Shown: positions 37,071 through 44,371 of the stretch, piece by piece
How positions within the stretch are numbered: position 1 is the first letter of the stretch
How the letters are laid out: each line of letters starts with the position of its first letter
Origin: 2-01-FULL-50-23 sp964509695
Lineage (GTDB): Bacteria > Patescibacteriota > Microgenomatia > UBA1400 > MFAQ01
Assembly (NCBI GenBank): GCA_964509695.1
Contig: CAZDXN010000001.1
Location: 1 to 64,000, forward strand
Direction of reading: 5' to 3'
DNA length: 64,000 nt
The notes under the pieces: generated by a model
What the model was told of the DNA's origin: nothing
Seen by the model: only the letters and a program-made list of their open reading frames with translations
Databases searched by the model: none
Position numbers and translations under genes: made by a program

Positions 37071-38456
37071 TTAGTTCATCTTCAACCAAACCCCGGGTGT
37101 CAGTGAATACGCCAAAAAAATATTGGCTCCAATCGCTACCGAAATTAACGCTAGGTATATCAATCGATTCGTTCGGACATTTCTAACTGTCAGAAACCAC
37201 AGTATCGTAATCGGCAGAAACATTCTCCAGTATGGGGTTAGAAATGACAACGGGGATATTTCATTCAATTTATGTACCGTCACTCCGAGTGGAAACAAAG
37301 TGAGAAAAAGAGGTAAAAGTTTTTCTTTCGATCTATATCCCTTCGCCAGTAACGCCCCCCCAGCTAGAAATAAAAATGGCATAAATGGTATCCGGTACCA
37401 GCCATAAGAATTTCCTCCCATCAACAGGAATACAGAAAGATAAACAAAAGTCGGCAATACCACAAAGGAAAATATCTTTTTTGACTTCGTTTTCATCAGA
37501 ACAAATAAGCTCACCCAGCCCATCAACGGCCAACCCTCGGTCAGTCTTTTGCTGATGGTTATCTTCGTCACCGTCAGCAGGTCAAAAAGGGAACCAAACC
37601 CGATGTCATACGGCCTAGTCGAATTTGACGACCACACCTCCATGAAGGTCGACCATCCAAACGCCGCCCCATAGACGAAATAAAGAGCCAGAAACGACCC
37701 GGAGACGATCAGAAACAATGCCGCCTCCCGGAATTTTTCCGCTAGTTTCTTGTTTTCTTGAGTCAACAAAACAAACAACCCACAAATAATTACACTAACC
37801 CCGCTCACCTTAAACAGAACAGCAAGACCGGCAGACAACGCCGCCAGCCAAAGGTAGATCAATCTATTCTTAGTTAGATACTTATACAGAAAGATTAAGG
37901 CCAGCAAGAAGCCAATAATTACCCCGTTCTCCCCCTGAACCATCCTACTAGTAACCACCATCAGTGGAGAAGTGGCATACAGGGCCATCACCATCAACGC
38001 CGCTCCCGTTCCGAATATTTGATAACTCAAATAACCCACCAAGGCCACGGTAAATACTCCCATCACCAGCATTGGTTTTCTGATAATTCTGGCCGTAGCA
38101 TCTTCAAAAACTCTCGCTCCGGAAATATAGGCATAGCTACCAGTAATCAATGGTAAAAGTGGGGGATGATCCAGCCAAGGTTGATTAATGCCCAGAGGAT
38201 TCCCCCCTGCCGTGGTTGAGAAAATCCCATCGACGTTGATATAGCGGAAATCGGTTCCTTTATAACCCTCCAACCCGGATCTACCCACCGGCCGACCCAG
38301 CTGAATCAAAGACAGCCCCACCCAGGTATTGGAATATTCATCCGTTGATTCACCCGGAAGTGGCACCACCGCAAAATTTCTATATCGGAGGACTGCGCTG
38401 ACAGTCAGGATGACCAAAACTAAAGTGATAATAAAAAATTTGTTAATTCTTGGCAT
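37071..38456 (-). CDS. GT-C membrane protein, 'STDEYSN' type (paralogue of 26355-27725)
   Basis: 461 residues from ATG 38456. The frame is open 33 bases further, but the internal ATG gives a 14-base overlap with the small upstream gene and a protein matching its 456-residue paralogue end to end. PLPGESTDEYSNTWVGLSLI has D39-E40; WLDHPPLLPLITGSYAY, VTSRMVQGENG and FKVSGVSVIICG match the counterpart. The co-occurrence of this GT-C type with the four-cysteine protein, twice in 12 kb, is the main argument that the two work together. Confidence 0.89.
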   Translation of the reverse strand: MPRINKFFIITLVLVILTVSAVLRYRNFAVVPLPGESTDEYSNTWVGLSLIQLGRPVGRSGLEGYKGTDFRYINVDGIFSTTAGGNPLGINQPWLDHPPLLPLITGSYAYISGARVFEDATARIIRKPMLVMGVFTVALVGYLSYQIFGTGAALMVMALYATSPLMVVTSRMVQGENGVIIGFLLALIFLYKYLTKNRLIYLWLAALSAGLAVLFKVSGVSVIICGLFVLLTQENKKLAEKFREAALFLIVSGSFLALYFVYGAAFGWSTFMEVWSSNSTRPYDIGFGSLFDLLTVTKITISKRLTEGWPLMGWVSLFVLMKTKSKKIFSFVVLPTFVYLSVFLLMGGNSYGWYRIPFMPFLFLAGGALLAKGYRSKEKLLPLFLTLFPLGVTVHKLNEISPLSFLTPYWRMFLPITILWFLTVRNVRTNRLIYLALISVAIGANIFLAYSLTPGVWLKMN

Positions 38457-38952
38457 AAAAATCTCTGATTTCGGTCTCCGAATAATCATAAAAACACTCC
38501 ACCCGGGAACGAACCTTAACTTTTTCTAGGAGGTTATTGATCCGGTCGTGATCGTCAAAACACTTCCAACTCCCATCCTTTGCGTTGATCATTTCTTCTG
38601 CCGAAAATCCATTTATTCTCGCCGTCTCTCTTAATAATGCCGCATAATTATTCTCTGACAATACCGTCAGGTCCATGCTGTTGTTGGCCACCTTATTTTT
38701 TCCGCAATAGAAAGTCACTCGAGCAAAAATTCCCTCAGAGGTCACCGGATCACCAAAGATCGAGAACTGGCACGGATCAACAGCCTTTTGACGCGCCCCC
38801 GAAACCGTTGTAATCAGATACTCATATTTTTCTTTTGTATACAATCGGGAATTGCGCCAGCGCAGGAATACGAATAATGATACAGCAATTATGGACCAAA
38901 TTGCGGTGTACCAGAGGATTCGGCGCAGGTACTCTTCTGTCTCATTGGACAT
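38443..38952 (-). CDS. Small single-span membrane protein with four conserved cysteines (paralogue)
   Basis: 169 residues. A cytoplasmic N-terminus, one membrane segment (about 12-30) ending LRW, then an outer domain with C61 (DPCQFSIFGDP), C83, C131 and C153. It is 31 residues longer than the copy at 27722-28138, with a longer N-terminal tail and a charged C-terminal tail. Likeness outside the cysteines is modest (ARINGF against FRINGI), so the duplication is old or the protein evolves fast. No known family recognised. Confidence 0.85.
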   Translation of the reverse strand: MSNETEEYLRRILWYTAIWSIIAVSLFVFLRWRNSRLYTKEKYEYLITTVSGARQKAVDPCQFSIFGDPVTSEGIFARVTFYCGKNKVANNSMDLTVLSENNYAALLRETARINGFSAEEMINAKDGSWKCFDDHDRINNLLEKVKVRSRVECFYDYSETEIRDFYAKN

Positions 38953-38958
38953 ATTTGT

Positions 38959-38964
38959 AGTGTA
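38959..38964 (-). promoter_or_regulatory. Possible -10 box (TACACT) for the leftward pair
   Basis: TACACT on the minus strand, six bases before ATG 38952. It fits the near-leaderless spacing seen at 33743 and 62691. No -35 seen. Confidence 0.3.
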
Positions 38965-38977
38965 GCACGCGAACCTC

Positions 38978-38983
38978 TAAAAT
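38978..38983 (+). promoter_or_regulatory. Possible -10 box (TAAAAT) for the rightward pair
   Basis: TAAAAT 14 bases before ATG 38998, in the 45-base divergent gap. AAGG lies between it and the ATG, so a short leader with a weak ribosome site is possible. Confidence 0.3.
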
Positions 38984-38997
38984 AAGGCAAGGCACTC

Positions 38998-40653
38998 ATG
39001 AAAAAAATCATTCCTTTAGTTCTAATATTCCTGCTCGCCCTTTCCCTCCGTTTGGTTGATTTGGGGAACCACCCTCCGGGACTTACCTGGGATGAGGCGG
39101 CTCTGGGCTACAACGCCTACTCCATTCTCAAAACCGGCCGAGACGAGTTTGGAACTTTTCTACCTCTTATTTTCAAGTCGTTCGGGGATTATAAGCCGGG
39201 TGTTTATGTCTACTTGACCGTACCCTCAGTCGCTCTTTTTGGTCTGACCGAGTTCGCCGTCCGTTTTCCATCTGCCCTTTTTGGTTCTCTAGCCGTGATT
39301 GGTATCTACCTCCTCACCAACCAACTCTTTCCTAAAAAACCATTAGTAATTAGAAATTCGTCATTAGATATTGGCTTCATTGCGGCGGCGATGTTGGCCC
39401 TAATGCCCTGGCATCTTCATTTTTCCAGAGGCGGTTGGGAGGTAAACGTCTTCGCTACCATGATTCTTTTTGCCACCTACTTTCTGATCAGGTCTCTTTC
39501 GGATAAAAAGCTTTCTCTCCTCGTCCCTATTTTTCTCTTTGTCTTGTCGATCTTTACCTATCAAGCCGGAAAGCTCCTAGCACCATTGATCATCATTCTG
39601 ATTCTAGTATCAAACTGGGATTCCGCCAAAATCAAGGCAGTTGAACTCAAGAAAAATAAATTCTCGCTAATAATTTGTCTATTACTTCTCGGAGTCACCG
39701 CCTTCTACTTTGTCCAAACTACCACTGGTCCCGTCGGGAATCGGGTCTCCCGCCTGTCTATTTTTAGTTACAAACCAAAGCCATCTGCCCAGCTAATCCA
39801 AACTGACAATAACAACTTGTTCTCTGTAGCCGTATTTCATAGTCAGTTGGATCTTCTGGTTCGCGAAATCAGCAGCCGTTATCTGTATCATTTCTCACCG
39901 GAATTGTTGTTCTTCGAAAACAGTACTCCCCGGGAAGCCTTGCCGAAAATGGGATTGCTCTACCTATTTGACGCAATTTGGCTGATATTCGGGGCGATCT
40001 TTCTCCTCCGTTATGAAGGCCGGCGAAGCAGCTTGATCCTTCTGGGACTTCTGTTTTGTGCCCCGATTGGCGCCAGTCTAACCTTGAGCGAGTTCTCCGT
40101 CGTCCGCGCTCTGCTTATGACGGTACCTTTGGCCGTAATTACCGCCTTGGGCTTCTATTATGTCTGGAAAAATCATCGGTTTATTTTTCTTGTTCTTTTC
40201 TTTCTCTATCTTCACAACATCTTCCTCAATCTTGATCTTTACTTCAACCACAGCCGGAACTTTCTGGCGCCTTCGTTCAACTATGGTTACAAACAAGCCA
40301 TCGAACGCATAAAGACGTATCCCGCCAGCAGAGTCGTCATGACCGACGTTTATGGCCAACCTTATATTTATTATCTTTTCTACACCAAATACGACCCGGC
40401 GACATATCAAAGGGACAACAACTTCATCAGTGGTGGAGTCGACGTCGGATCAGTGCCCTCGGTAGGTAATGTCGAGTTTCATCAATTCGGCAACACCGAG
40501 ATTTCTACTCAAAAAGATGTCTTGTTCATAGGCAACAACGTCAACATTCCCGACTCATTCGACTATCATCAGGATAACGTCGAGTTCTTCGATCAAATCA
40601 ACCTTCCTGACGATCTGACACCCGTCTTTCGAATTATCAAAACCAGACCATGA
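38998..40653 (+). CDS. GT39-like membrane glycosyltransferase, 'WDEAALGYNA' type
   Basis: 551 residues. D32-E33 in LTWDEAALGYNAYSILK, TGRDEFGTFLPL, and MPWHLHFSRGGWEVN. The C-terminal domain has FNYGYKQAI near residue 427 and ends LPDDLTPVFRII. The loop before the MPWH segment contains LVIRNSSLDIG, encoded by a 7-base repeat array (39342-39372) and absent from the 33776 protein. It overlaps the next gene by four bases; the two share 30 of 31 bases in that array, more than their flanks. Confidence 0.91.
   Translation: MKKIIPLVLIFLLALSLRLVDLGNHPPGLTWDEAALGYNAYSILKTGRDEFGTFLPLIFKSFGDYKPGVYVYLTVPSVALFGLTEFAVRFPSALFGSLAVIGIYLLTNQLFPKKPLVIRNSSLDIGFIAAAMLALMPWHLHFSRGGWEVNVFATMILFATYFLIRSLSDKKLSLLVPIFLFVLSIFTYQAGKLLAPLIIILILVSNWDSAKIKAVELKKNKFSLIICLLLLGVTAFYFVQTTTGPVGNRVSRLSIFSYKPKPSAQLIQTDNNNLFSVAVFHSQLDLLVREISSRYLYHFSPELLFFENSTPREALPKMGLLYLFDAIWLIFGAIFLLRYEGRRSSLILLGLLFCAPIGASLTLSEFSVVRALLMTVPLAVITALGFYYVWKNHRFIFLVLFFLYLHNIFLNLDLYFNHSRNFLAPSFNYGYKQAIERIKTYPASRVVMTDVYGQPYIYYLFYTKYDPATYQRDNNFISGGVDVGSVPSVGNVEFHQFGNTEISTQKDVLFIGNNVNIPDSFDYHQDNVEFFDQINLPDDLTPVFRIIKTRP
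39342..39372. repeat. Period-7 repeat array, ATTNNNN units, in frame
   Basis: Four full 7-base units starting ATT (ATTAGTA, ATTAGAA, and two more) plus a final ATT. It encodes VIRNSSLDI in a cytoplasmic-side loop of the 38998 protein. Only one base differs from the array at 40991-41021, which lies at the equivalent site of the next gene. Confidence 0.8.
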
Positions 40654-42308
40654 AAAACAGATTAATCTTGGCTATCCTCATTCTAGCCTTCCTTCTCCGA
40701 GTGCCCTTTTTGGACAAGTTCCCCGCCGGACTAAATGCTGACGAAGCCGCAATTGGCTACAACGCCTACTCTCTGATCAAGACCGGCCACGACGAACATG
40801 GAGTTGCCTGGCCTCTAGTCTTCCGCTCCTTCGATGATTACAAACCGGCAGTCTATTTTTACCTCGTCCTCCCATTTGTTTATTTCATGGGTCTTTCGGT
40901 TTGGGCAGTCCGTCTCCCCTCGGCTCTCCTCAGCGTCCTCTCTGTCTACTTCATTTACCTTCTCACCAACAAACTCTTCCCCAACAAATCATTAGTAATT
41001 AGAAATTCGTCATTCGATATTGGCGTCGTTGCGGCAGCAATGATCGCCATTTCTCCCTGGCATCTTCACTTTAGCCGCGGCGGTTGGGAGGCCAATACCG
41101 CCTCGGTTTTTATGCTCATCGGCCTCTATTTCCTGATCAAATCCCTACTAGATACTAGATACTTTCTACTAACTACTGTCTTATTTGTCCTTGCTTTGTA
41201 TACCTACCACTCTCTCCGCGTCGTAATTCCGCTCGTCTCAATCTGTTTCTTGGTTATCTACTTCCAAAAGATCAAAGACGTTCTCAGCCAGCCGACTCAG
41301 ATCAAACCGATTAGCATTGCTCTTATTTTGGGAGCATTGGCTCTACTGCCCTTAGCTCTTCAATTTACTTCAGACGAAGGTAGAAGTCGCTTCACGGGAG
41401 TCTCAATCTTCGCCGACGAAGGACCTCTCTGGGAGGCACTAGAGCTCCGACGTGAAGATGGGAGTACCCCCCTCGCTCGAGTTCTTCACAACCGCTACTT
41501 CACCTATTCATATCGTTTTGCCAAGAATTATCTCTCTCATCTCTCACCCCGTTTTCTATTTATCACCGGAGATGAAATCGCCAGAAGCAAGGTTCCCGGT
41601 ATGGGCCAGACATACCTCTTGACTCTGCCGTTTTTTATCTGGGGACTACTCTTGCTTCTTCGGAGAATGAAGGCTCCCGATAAATTGGTTCTGGGCTGGC
41701 TCTTCATCGCCCCCATTGCCGCCGCCCTTACTTTCCAGTCGCCGCACGCCCTTCGTTCTCAGAACATGATCTATCCTCTGACTATTATCACGGCCATCGG
41801 CCTCTTCGAATTAATTTTATTCATTAAATCATTGGGCATTCGGGCTTTATTAGTTATTAGTTATTCGACATTAGTCATTCTTGGCACATATGAGGTTACC
41901 CGCTATCTCCATCAATATTATATTCACTATCCAAAGGAGCTAGCCTACGCTTGGCAATATGGTTTTGATCAAATTGCCGAATATGTTAACCAGCATGAAA
42001 ACGAGTACGACAAGATCATCATCTCCGACCGTTATGACCAGCCCTACATTCTAATGGCTTTTTTCCTCAAATACCCTCCGGAAAAAATCCAACGGGAAGC
42101 GGTTTTGGAACCACGCGATAAATTTGGTTTTTCTACCGTCAGAAAATTTGGCAAATATGAATTCAGGCGTATTGATTACGGTCAGGACGAAAAAATTCCC
42201 CACGCTCTCGTGATCGCAGCTGACGAGGCGGTCAACGACAGCAAAATCATCAACGACATCAAAGATCCGGGAGGAAACATCATCTGGCGCTTCGTCAAAT
42301 CCAATTAA
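40650..42308 (+). CDS. GT39-like membrane glycosyltransferase with three repeat-encoded insertions
   Basis: 552 residues. D31-E32 in GLNADEAAIGYNAYSL, TGHDEHGVAWPL (H in place of the usual R or K), and SPWHLHFSRGGWEAN. The C-terminal domain has WQYGFDQIA near residue 435 and ends DPGGNIIWRFV, a weakened form of the usual PDGTPAF ending. Three 7-base arrays fall within it (40991-41021, 41146-41180, 41849-41883), each read in frame in a loop or at the edge of a membrane segment. Last gene of its rightward pair; the toxin-antitoxin promoter follows 9 bases later. Confidence 0.9.
   Translation: MKNRLILAILILAFLLRVPFLDKFPAGLNADEAAIGYNAYSLIKTGHDEHGVAWPLVFRSFDDYKPAVYFYLVLPFVYFMGLSVWAVRLPSALLSVLSVYFIYLLTNKLFPNKSLVIRNSSFDIGVVAAAMIAISPWHLHFSRGGWEANTASVFMLIGLYFLIKSLLDTRYFLLTTVLFVLALYTYHSLRVVIPLVSICFLVIYFQKIKDVLSQPTQIKPISIALILGALALLPLALQFTSDEGRSRFTGVSIFADEGPLWEALELRREDGSTPLARVLHNRYFTYSYRFAKNYLSHLSPRFLFITGDEIARSKVPGMGQTYLLTLPFFIWGLLLLLRRMKAPDKLVLGWLFIAPIAAALTFQSPHALRSQNMIYPLTIITAIGLFELILFIKSLGIRALLVISYSTLVILGTYEVTRYLHQYYIHYPKELAYAWQYGFDQIAEYVNQHENEYDKIIISDRYDQPYILMAFFLKYPPEKIQREAVLEPRDKFGFSTVRKFGKYEFRRIDYGQDEKIPHALVIAADEAVNDSKIINDIKDPGGNIIWRFVKSN
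40991..41021. repeat. Period-7 repeat array, ATTNNNN units, in frame
   Basis: Four full ATTNNNN units plus ATT, identical to 39342-39372 except for one base. Encodes VIRNSSFDI at the same loop position as in the upstream paralogue. Confidence 0.8.
41146..41180. repeat. Period-7 repeat array, five TACTNNN units, in frame
   Basis: Five units starting TACT, the first two both TACTAGA. Encodes LDTRYFLLTTV in the 40650 protein at the entry to a membrane segment. Similar in unit and translation to 29140-29174, although it sits in a different loop. Confidence 0.82.
41849..41883. repeat. Period-7 repeat array, five ATTNNNN units, in frame
   Basis: Five units starting ATT, the first two both ATTAGTT. 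Two further ATTNNNN units occur just upstream (41831-41844), out of phase by four bases. Encodes LVISYSTLVI within a membrane segment of the 40650 protein, so here the repeat has been accommodated as hydrophobic sequence. Confidence 0.75.
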
Positions 42309-42316
42309 CGCAAGTA

Positions 42317-42345
42317 TTTACAAAGTACCACCTAAGTAATACAAT
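42317..42345 (+). promoter_or_regulatory. Complete sigma70-type promoter of the toxin-antitoxin operon
   Basis: TTTACA (42317-42322), 17 bases, then TACAAT (42340-42345), ten bases before ATG 42356. This is the best full promoter in the window. GTATT at 42314-42318 and AATAC at 42338-42342 form an inverted repeat across it that could be an operator for the antitoxin; this last point is speculative. Confidence 0.65.
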
Positions 42346-42355
42346 CAAACTACAT

Positions 42356-42613
42356 ATGACCAAAGTCCAACTCACTTTTACTGATCAAGAAGTTCAGGCA
42401 ATCTACTCGATCGGATCCAAATATGGCTACAATTTACCCAAAACACTTAAATTCATTGTGGGCCGGGAAGCTGCACGGTATATTGATGATAGCAACCTGC
42501 CAACCTACGAGATGAGCAAGAAAAACGAAAACCAAGCCATTAAGACTCTAAAGGAGCACCGTCAAAGGAAAACTGTTAAGCTTAATAAGCCCTCCGATAT
42601 CGGGCTTTTATGA
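42356..42613 (+). CDS. Probable antitoxin of a type II toxin-antitoxin pair
   Basis: 85 residues. The N-terminal KVQLTFTDQEVQAI followed by a predicted helix pair (SIGSKYGYNLPKTLKFIVGR) is compatible with a ribbon-helix-helix DNA-binding antitoxin, and the charged C-terminal half would wrap the toxin. Identification rests mainly on size, order (antitoxin first), the four-base overlap with the RelE/ParE-like toxin and its own promoter. It probably represses that promoter together with the toxin. The family cannot be named with certainty. Confidence 0.75.
   Translation: MTKVQLTFTDQEVQAIYSIGSKYGYNLPKTLKFIVGREAARYIDDSNLPTYEMSKKNENQAIKTLKEHRQRKTVKLNKPSDIGLL
42587..42609 (+). promoter_or_regulatory. 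Terminator-like hairpin at the antitoxin-toxin junction
   Basis: AAGCCC (42587-42592) and GGGCTT (42602-42607) pair around a nine-base loop and are followed by a short T run ending directly at the toxin ATG (42610). Inside it CCGATATCGG is palindromic as an alternative fold. No Shine-Dalgarno precedes the toxin start. The structure could lower toxin output by partial termination or by hiding the start, with translation coupled to the antitoxin. Confidence 0.45.
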
Positions 42614-42870
42614 ATATTTCCTATTCGAAATATTTTCTAAAAAGAATTCAAAAAAAGTATAAAGAAAGGCCCATTTTGAGAAACAAAGTGGTCAAGCAAG
42701 TATTGTTGTTTTCCAAAAACCCACGTCACCCTTCACTTAAGACACACAAATTAAGAGGCACTCGGCAGGATCAATATTCATTTTGGATAGAGAGGGATCT
42801 GAGAATTGTATATGTCAGAGACGAAGCAGATGTAATTTTCACAGACATTCTTACCCACGACGAATATTAA
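42610..42870 (+). CDS. RelE/ParE superfamily toxin (YafQ-like)
   Basis: 86 residues, the usual length for RelE/YafQ toxins. NPRHPSLKTHKL (37-48), FWIERDLRIVY (58-68) and the C-terminal TDILTHDEY (78-86) form the typical pattern; H40, H46, R65 and H83 are candidates for the RNA-cleaving site by comparison with YafQ, whose C-terminal His is essential. It would be a ribosome-dependent mRNA interferase, though a ParE-like gyrase poison cannot be excluded. It overlaps the antitoxin by four bases and has no ribosome site of its own. Confidence 0.85.
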   Translation: MNISYSKYFLKRIQKKYKERPILRNKVVKQVLLFSKNPRHPSLKTHKLRGTRQDQYSFWIERDLRIVYVRDEADVIFTDILTHDEY

Positions 42871-42875
42871 CCAAA

Positions 42876-44348
42876 TTAAAACCAGGGCCGCTTGGACGTC
42901 AGCATATCAGTGTTTTCACCCCCGACGAAGAATCTCCAAAAGAAAGGCAATCTCGTTTCCGATAATTTTGTCGTCGGTCCGAACGGGCAACTGATACTCT
43001 CACAACGCGTCTCGAAAATTGTATATAGATACTTGGCGTTAAAGAACATACCCATCCCGATGAACAAAATCAGGATCCAGCGGCTCAGTTTCCTCGCCCA
43101 CGACTTCCTCCAAAGGTAGTAAATTAATGACGGAAATAAAGCCACAAAATATACCAATCTGAAAACAATCGTTGGTGTTGTCGGCCTGAAAGCATTCATC
43201 AGATAATAACGTGAAGTCATCAGTAGTCCGATCCCTAGCACCAATGCGAAGAAGTCGGCCCGCTTGTGCAACCAGCGCAGGCCAAGCGCCCCAAAGATCG
43301 CGATTAGCGGAAAGACGGGGTAACGGTACCAGGGCAGCAGATCTTGCTCCGTTCCCGAAAGGAGAGACACCATCAACCAATAGAAAAAAAACAGCAACAA
43401 TAACTTCATCTCCTTGGATTTTTTTTCGGACAGAGAGAAAAAAAGCGCCATCAACAAACCGAAAATGTACCAACCATCAAAGAGTAGGTCGATGTCATAA
43501 GCCGGCGAGTTTAAAAAGTAGGGAAGTCCGGTCCATCCGGCAAAACGTCCTCCCTGAATCTTCAATATTTGTAGGAATAGACTCCAATTGTAGTGGTAAC
43601 CATAGGTCAGGTAGGCCAGCACCCCCAGAAGCCCCAAGACAAGTATCAATCCAGCGTGACTCCATTTTTTCTTCGAAATGGCAAGAAACATCATCAGTGG
43701 GGCGAGAAAAAATCCAGTCGGTTTCATTAGTCCCAGAATCGCTGCCAATAGGCCGGTGACGATCGGAAAAATCAAGTTTGGTTTGTCGAGGTATTTTTTC
43801 GCCAGAAATAAACTACCGATTACTCCCAAAGCGATCATGTTTTCCGGCACCGACAACCGGCTACCCAGAACCAAGATGGGAGACAGACCATAAAAGGCCA
43901 TCGCCAAGATCCCCGTCCAGTAACCAAAAAACTCAACTCCGACGACGAACACCAAGGCCATTGTAAATAGGGAGGCGATTACCGATGGTATTCGTGAGTG
44001 AGATGGAGGAATTACTTTTGTTCGGTCGTCGCCGAACAAATGCCCCGCTCCTCCCGAAAGCAAGGAATACAAAGGCGGCTCGTCCAGCCAAGGCCGCCAC
44101 AGTTTGGCTGGCATGAATAGGTTGTGTTTGTCACCGACGATTCCGTCAAATACCAAATTCTCCTTGGGGTAATCCAGAGTTGACCAGGAGACAGGGGTGC
44201 CCGTCTCAATTAGATAGATCCCTGACCAGCTGTATAGCAGTTCTTCGCCGTGGGCTGGCGCCGGCATTCGATCGTAGCCATGGAGCTTGATAACAGCTAG
44301 GAAATAAAATACAAGCAGGAAGACCGCCAGTTTCAGATTTATGTGCAT
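42876..44348 (-). CDS. GT-C membrane protein, divergent 'STDEYSN' relative with EE acid pair
   Basis: 490 residues. PAPAHGEELLYSWSGIYLI aligns with PLPG-STDEYSN-W-G-LI of the 26355 and 37071 genes, but the first acid is E35 instead of Asp, and the loop is one residue shorter. WLDEPPLYSLLSGG and LGSRLSVPENM match the other two copies. Unlike them it has no four-cysteine partner gene. The Asp-to-Glu change at the presumed catalytic place may weaken or alter activity. Divergent from the 44372 operon with a 23-base gap. Confidence 0.86.
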   Translation of the reverse strand: MHINLKLAVFLLVFYFLAVIKLHGYDRMPAPAHGEELLYSWSGIYLIETGTPVSWSTLDYPKENLVFDGIVGDKHNLFMPAKLWRPWLDEPPLYSLLSGGAGHLFGDDRTKVIPPSHSRIPSVIASLFTMALVFVVGVEFFGYWTGILAMAFYGLSPILVLGSRLSVPENMIALGVIGSLFLAKKYLDKPNLIFPIVTGLLAAILGLMKPTGFFLAPLMMFLAISKKKWSHAGLILVLGLLGVLAYLTYGYHYNWSLFLQILKIQGGRFAGWTGLPYFLNSPAYDIDLLFDGWYIFGLLMALFFSLSEKKSKEMKLLLLFFFYWLMVSLLSGTEQDLLPWYRYPVFPLIAIFGALGLRWLHKRADFFALVLGIGLLMTSRYYLMNAFRPTTPTIVFRLVYFVALFPSLIYYLWRKSWARKLSRWILILFIGMGMFFNAKYLYTIFETRCESISCPFGPTTKLSETRLPFFWRFFVGGENTDMLTSKRPWF

Positions 44349-44355
44349 CCTATGA

Positions 44356-44364
44356 CATAATATA
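44356..44364. promoter_or_regulatory. Overlapping divergent -10 boxes
   Basis: In the 23-base gap between ATG 44348 (leftward) and GTG 44372 (rightward): CATAAT on the plus strand (44356-44361) and TATATT on the minus strand (44359-44364), each ten bases from its start codon. The two boxes overlap, so the two transcription starts would compete. Confidence 0.35.
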
Positions 44365-44371
44365 CCTTAAA

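Noticed and set aside
43211..43759. Open frame of 182 codons on the plus strand
   Set aside because: Antisense to the 42876-44348 GT-C gene; its composition (many K, R, S and P) reflects the reverse of a hydrophobic coding sequence.
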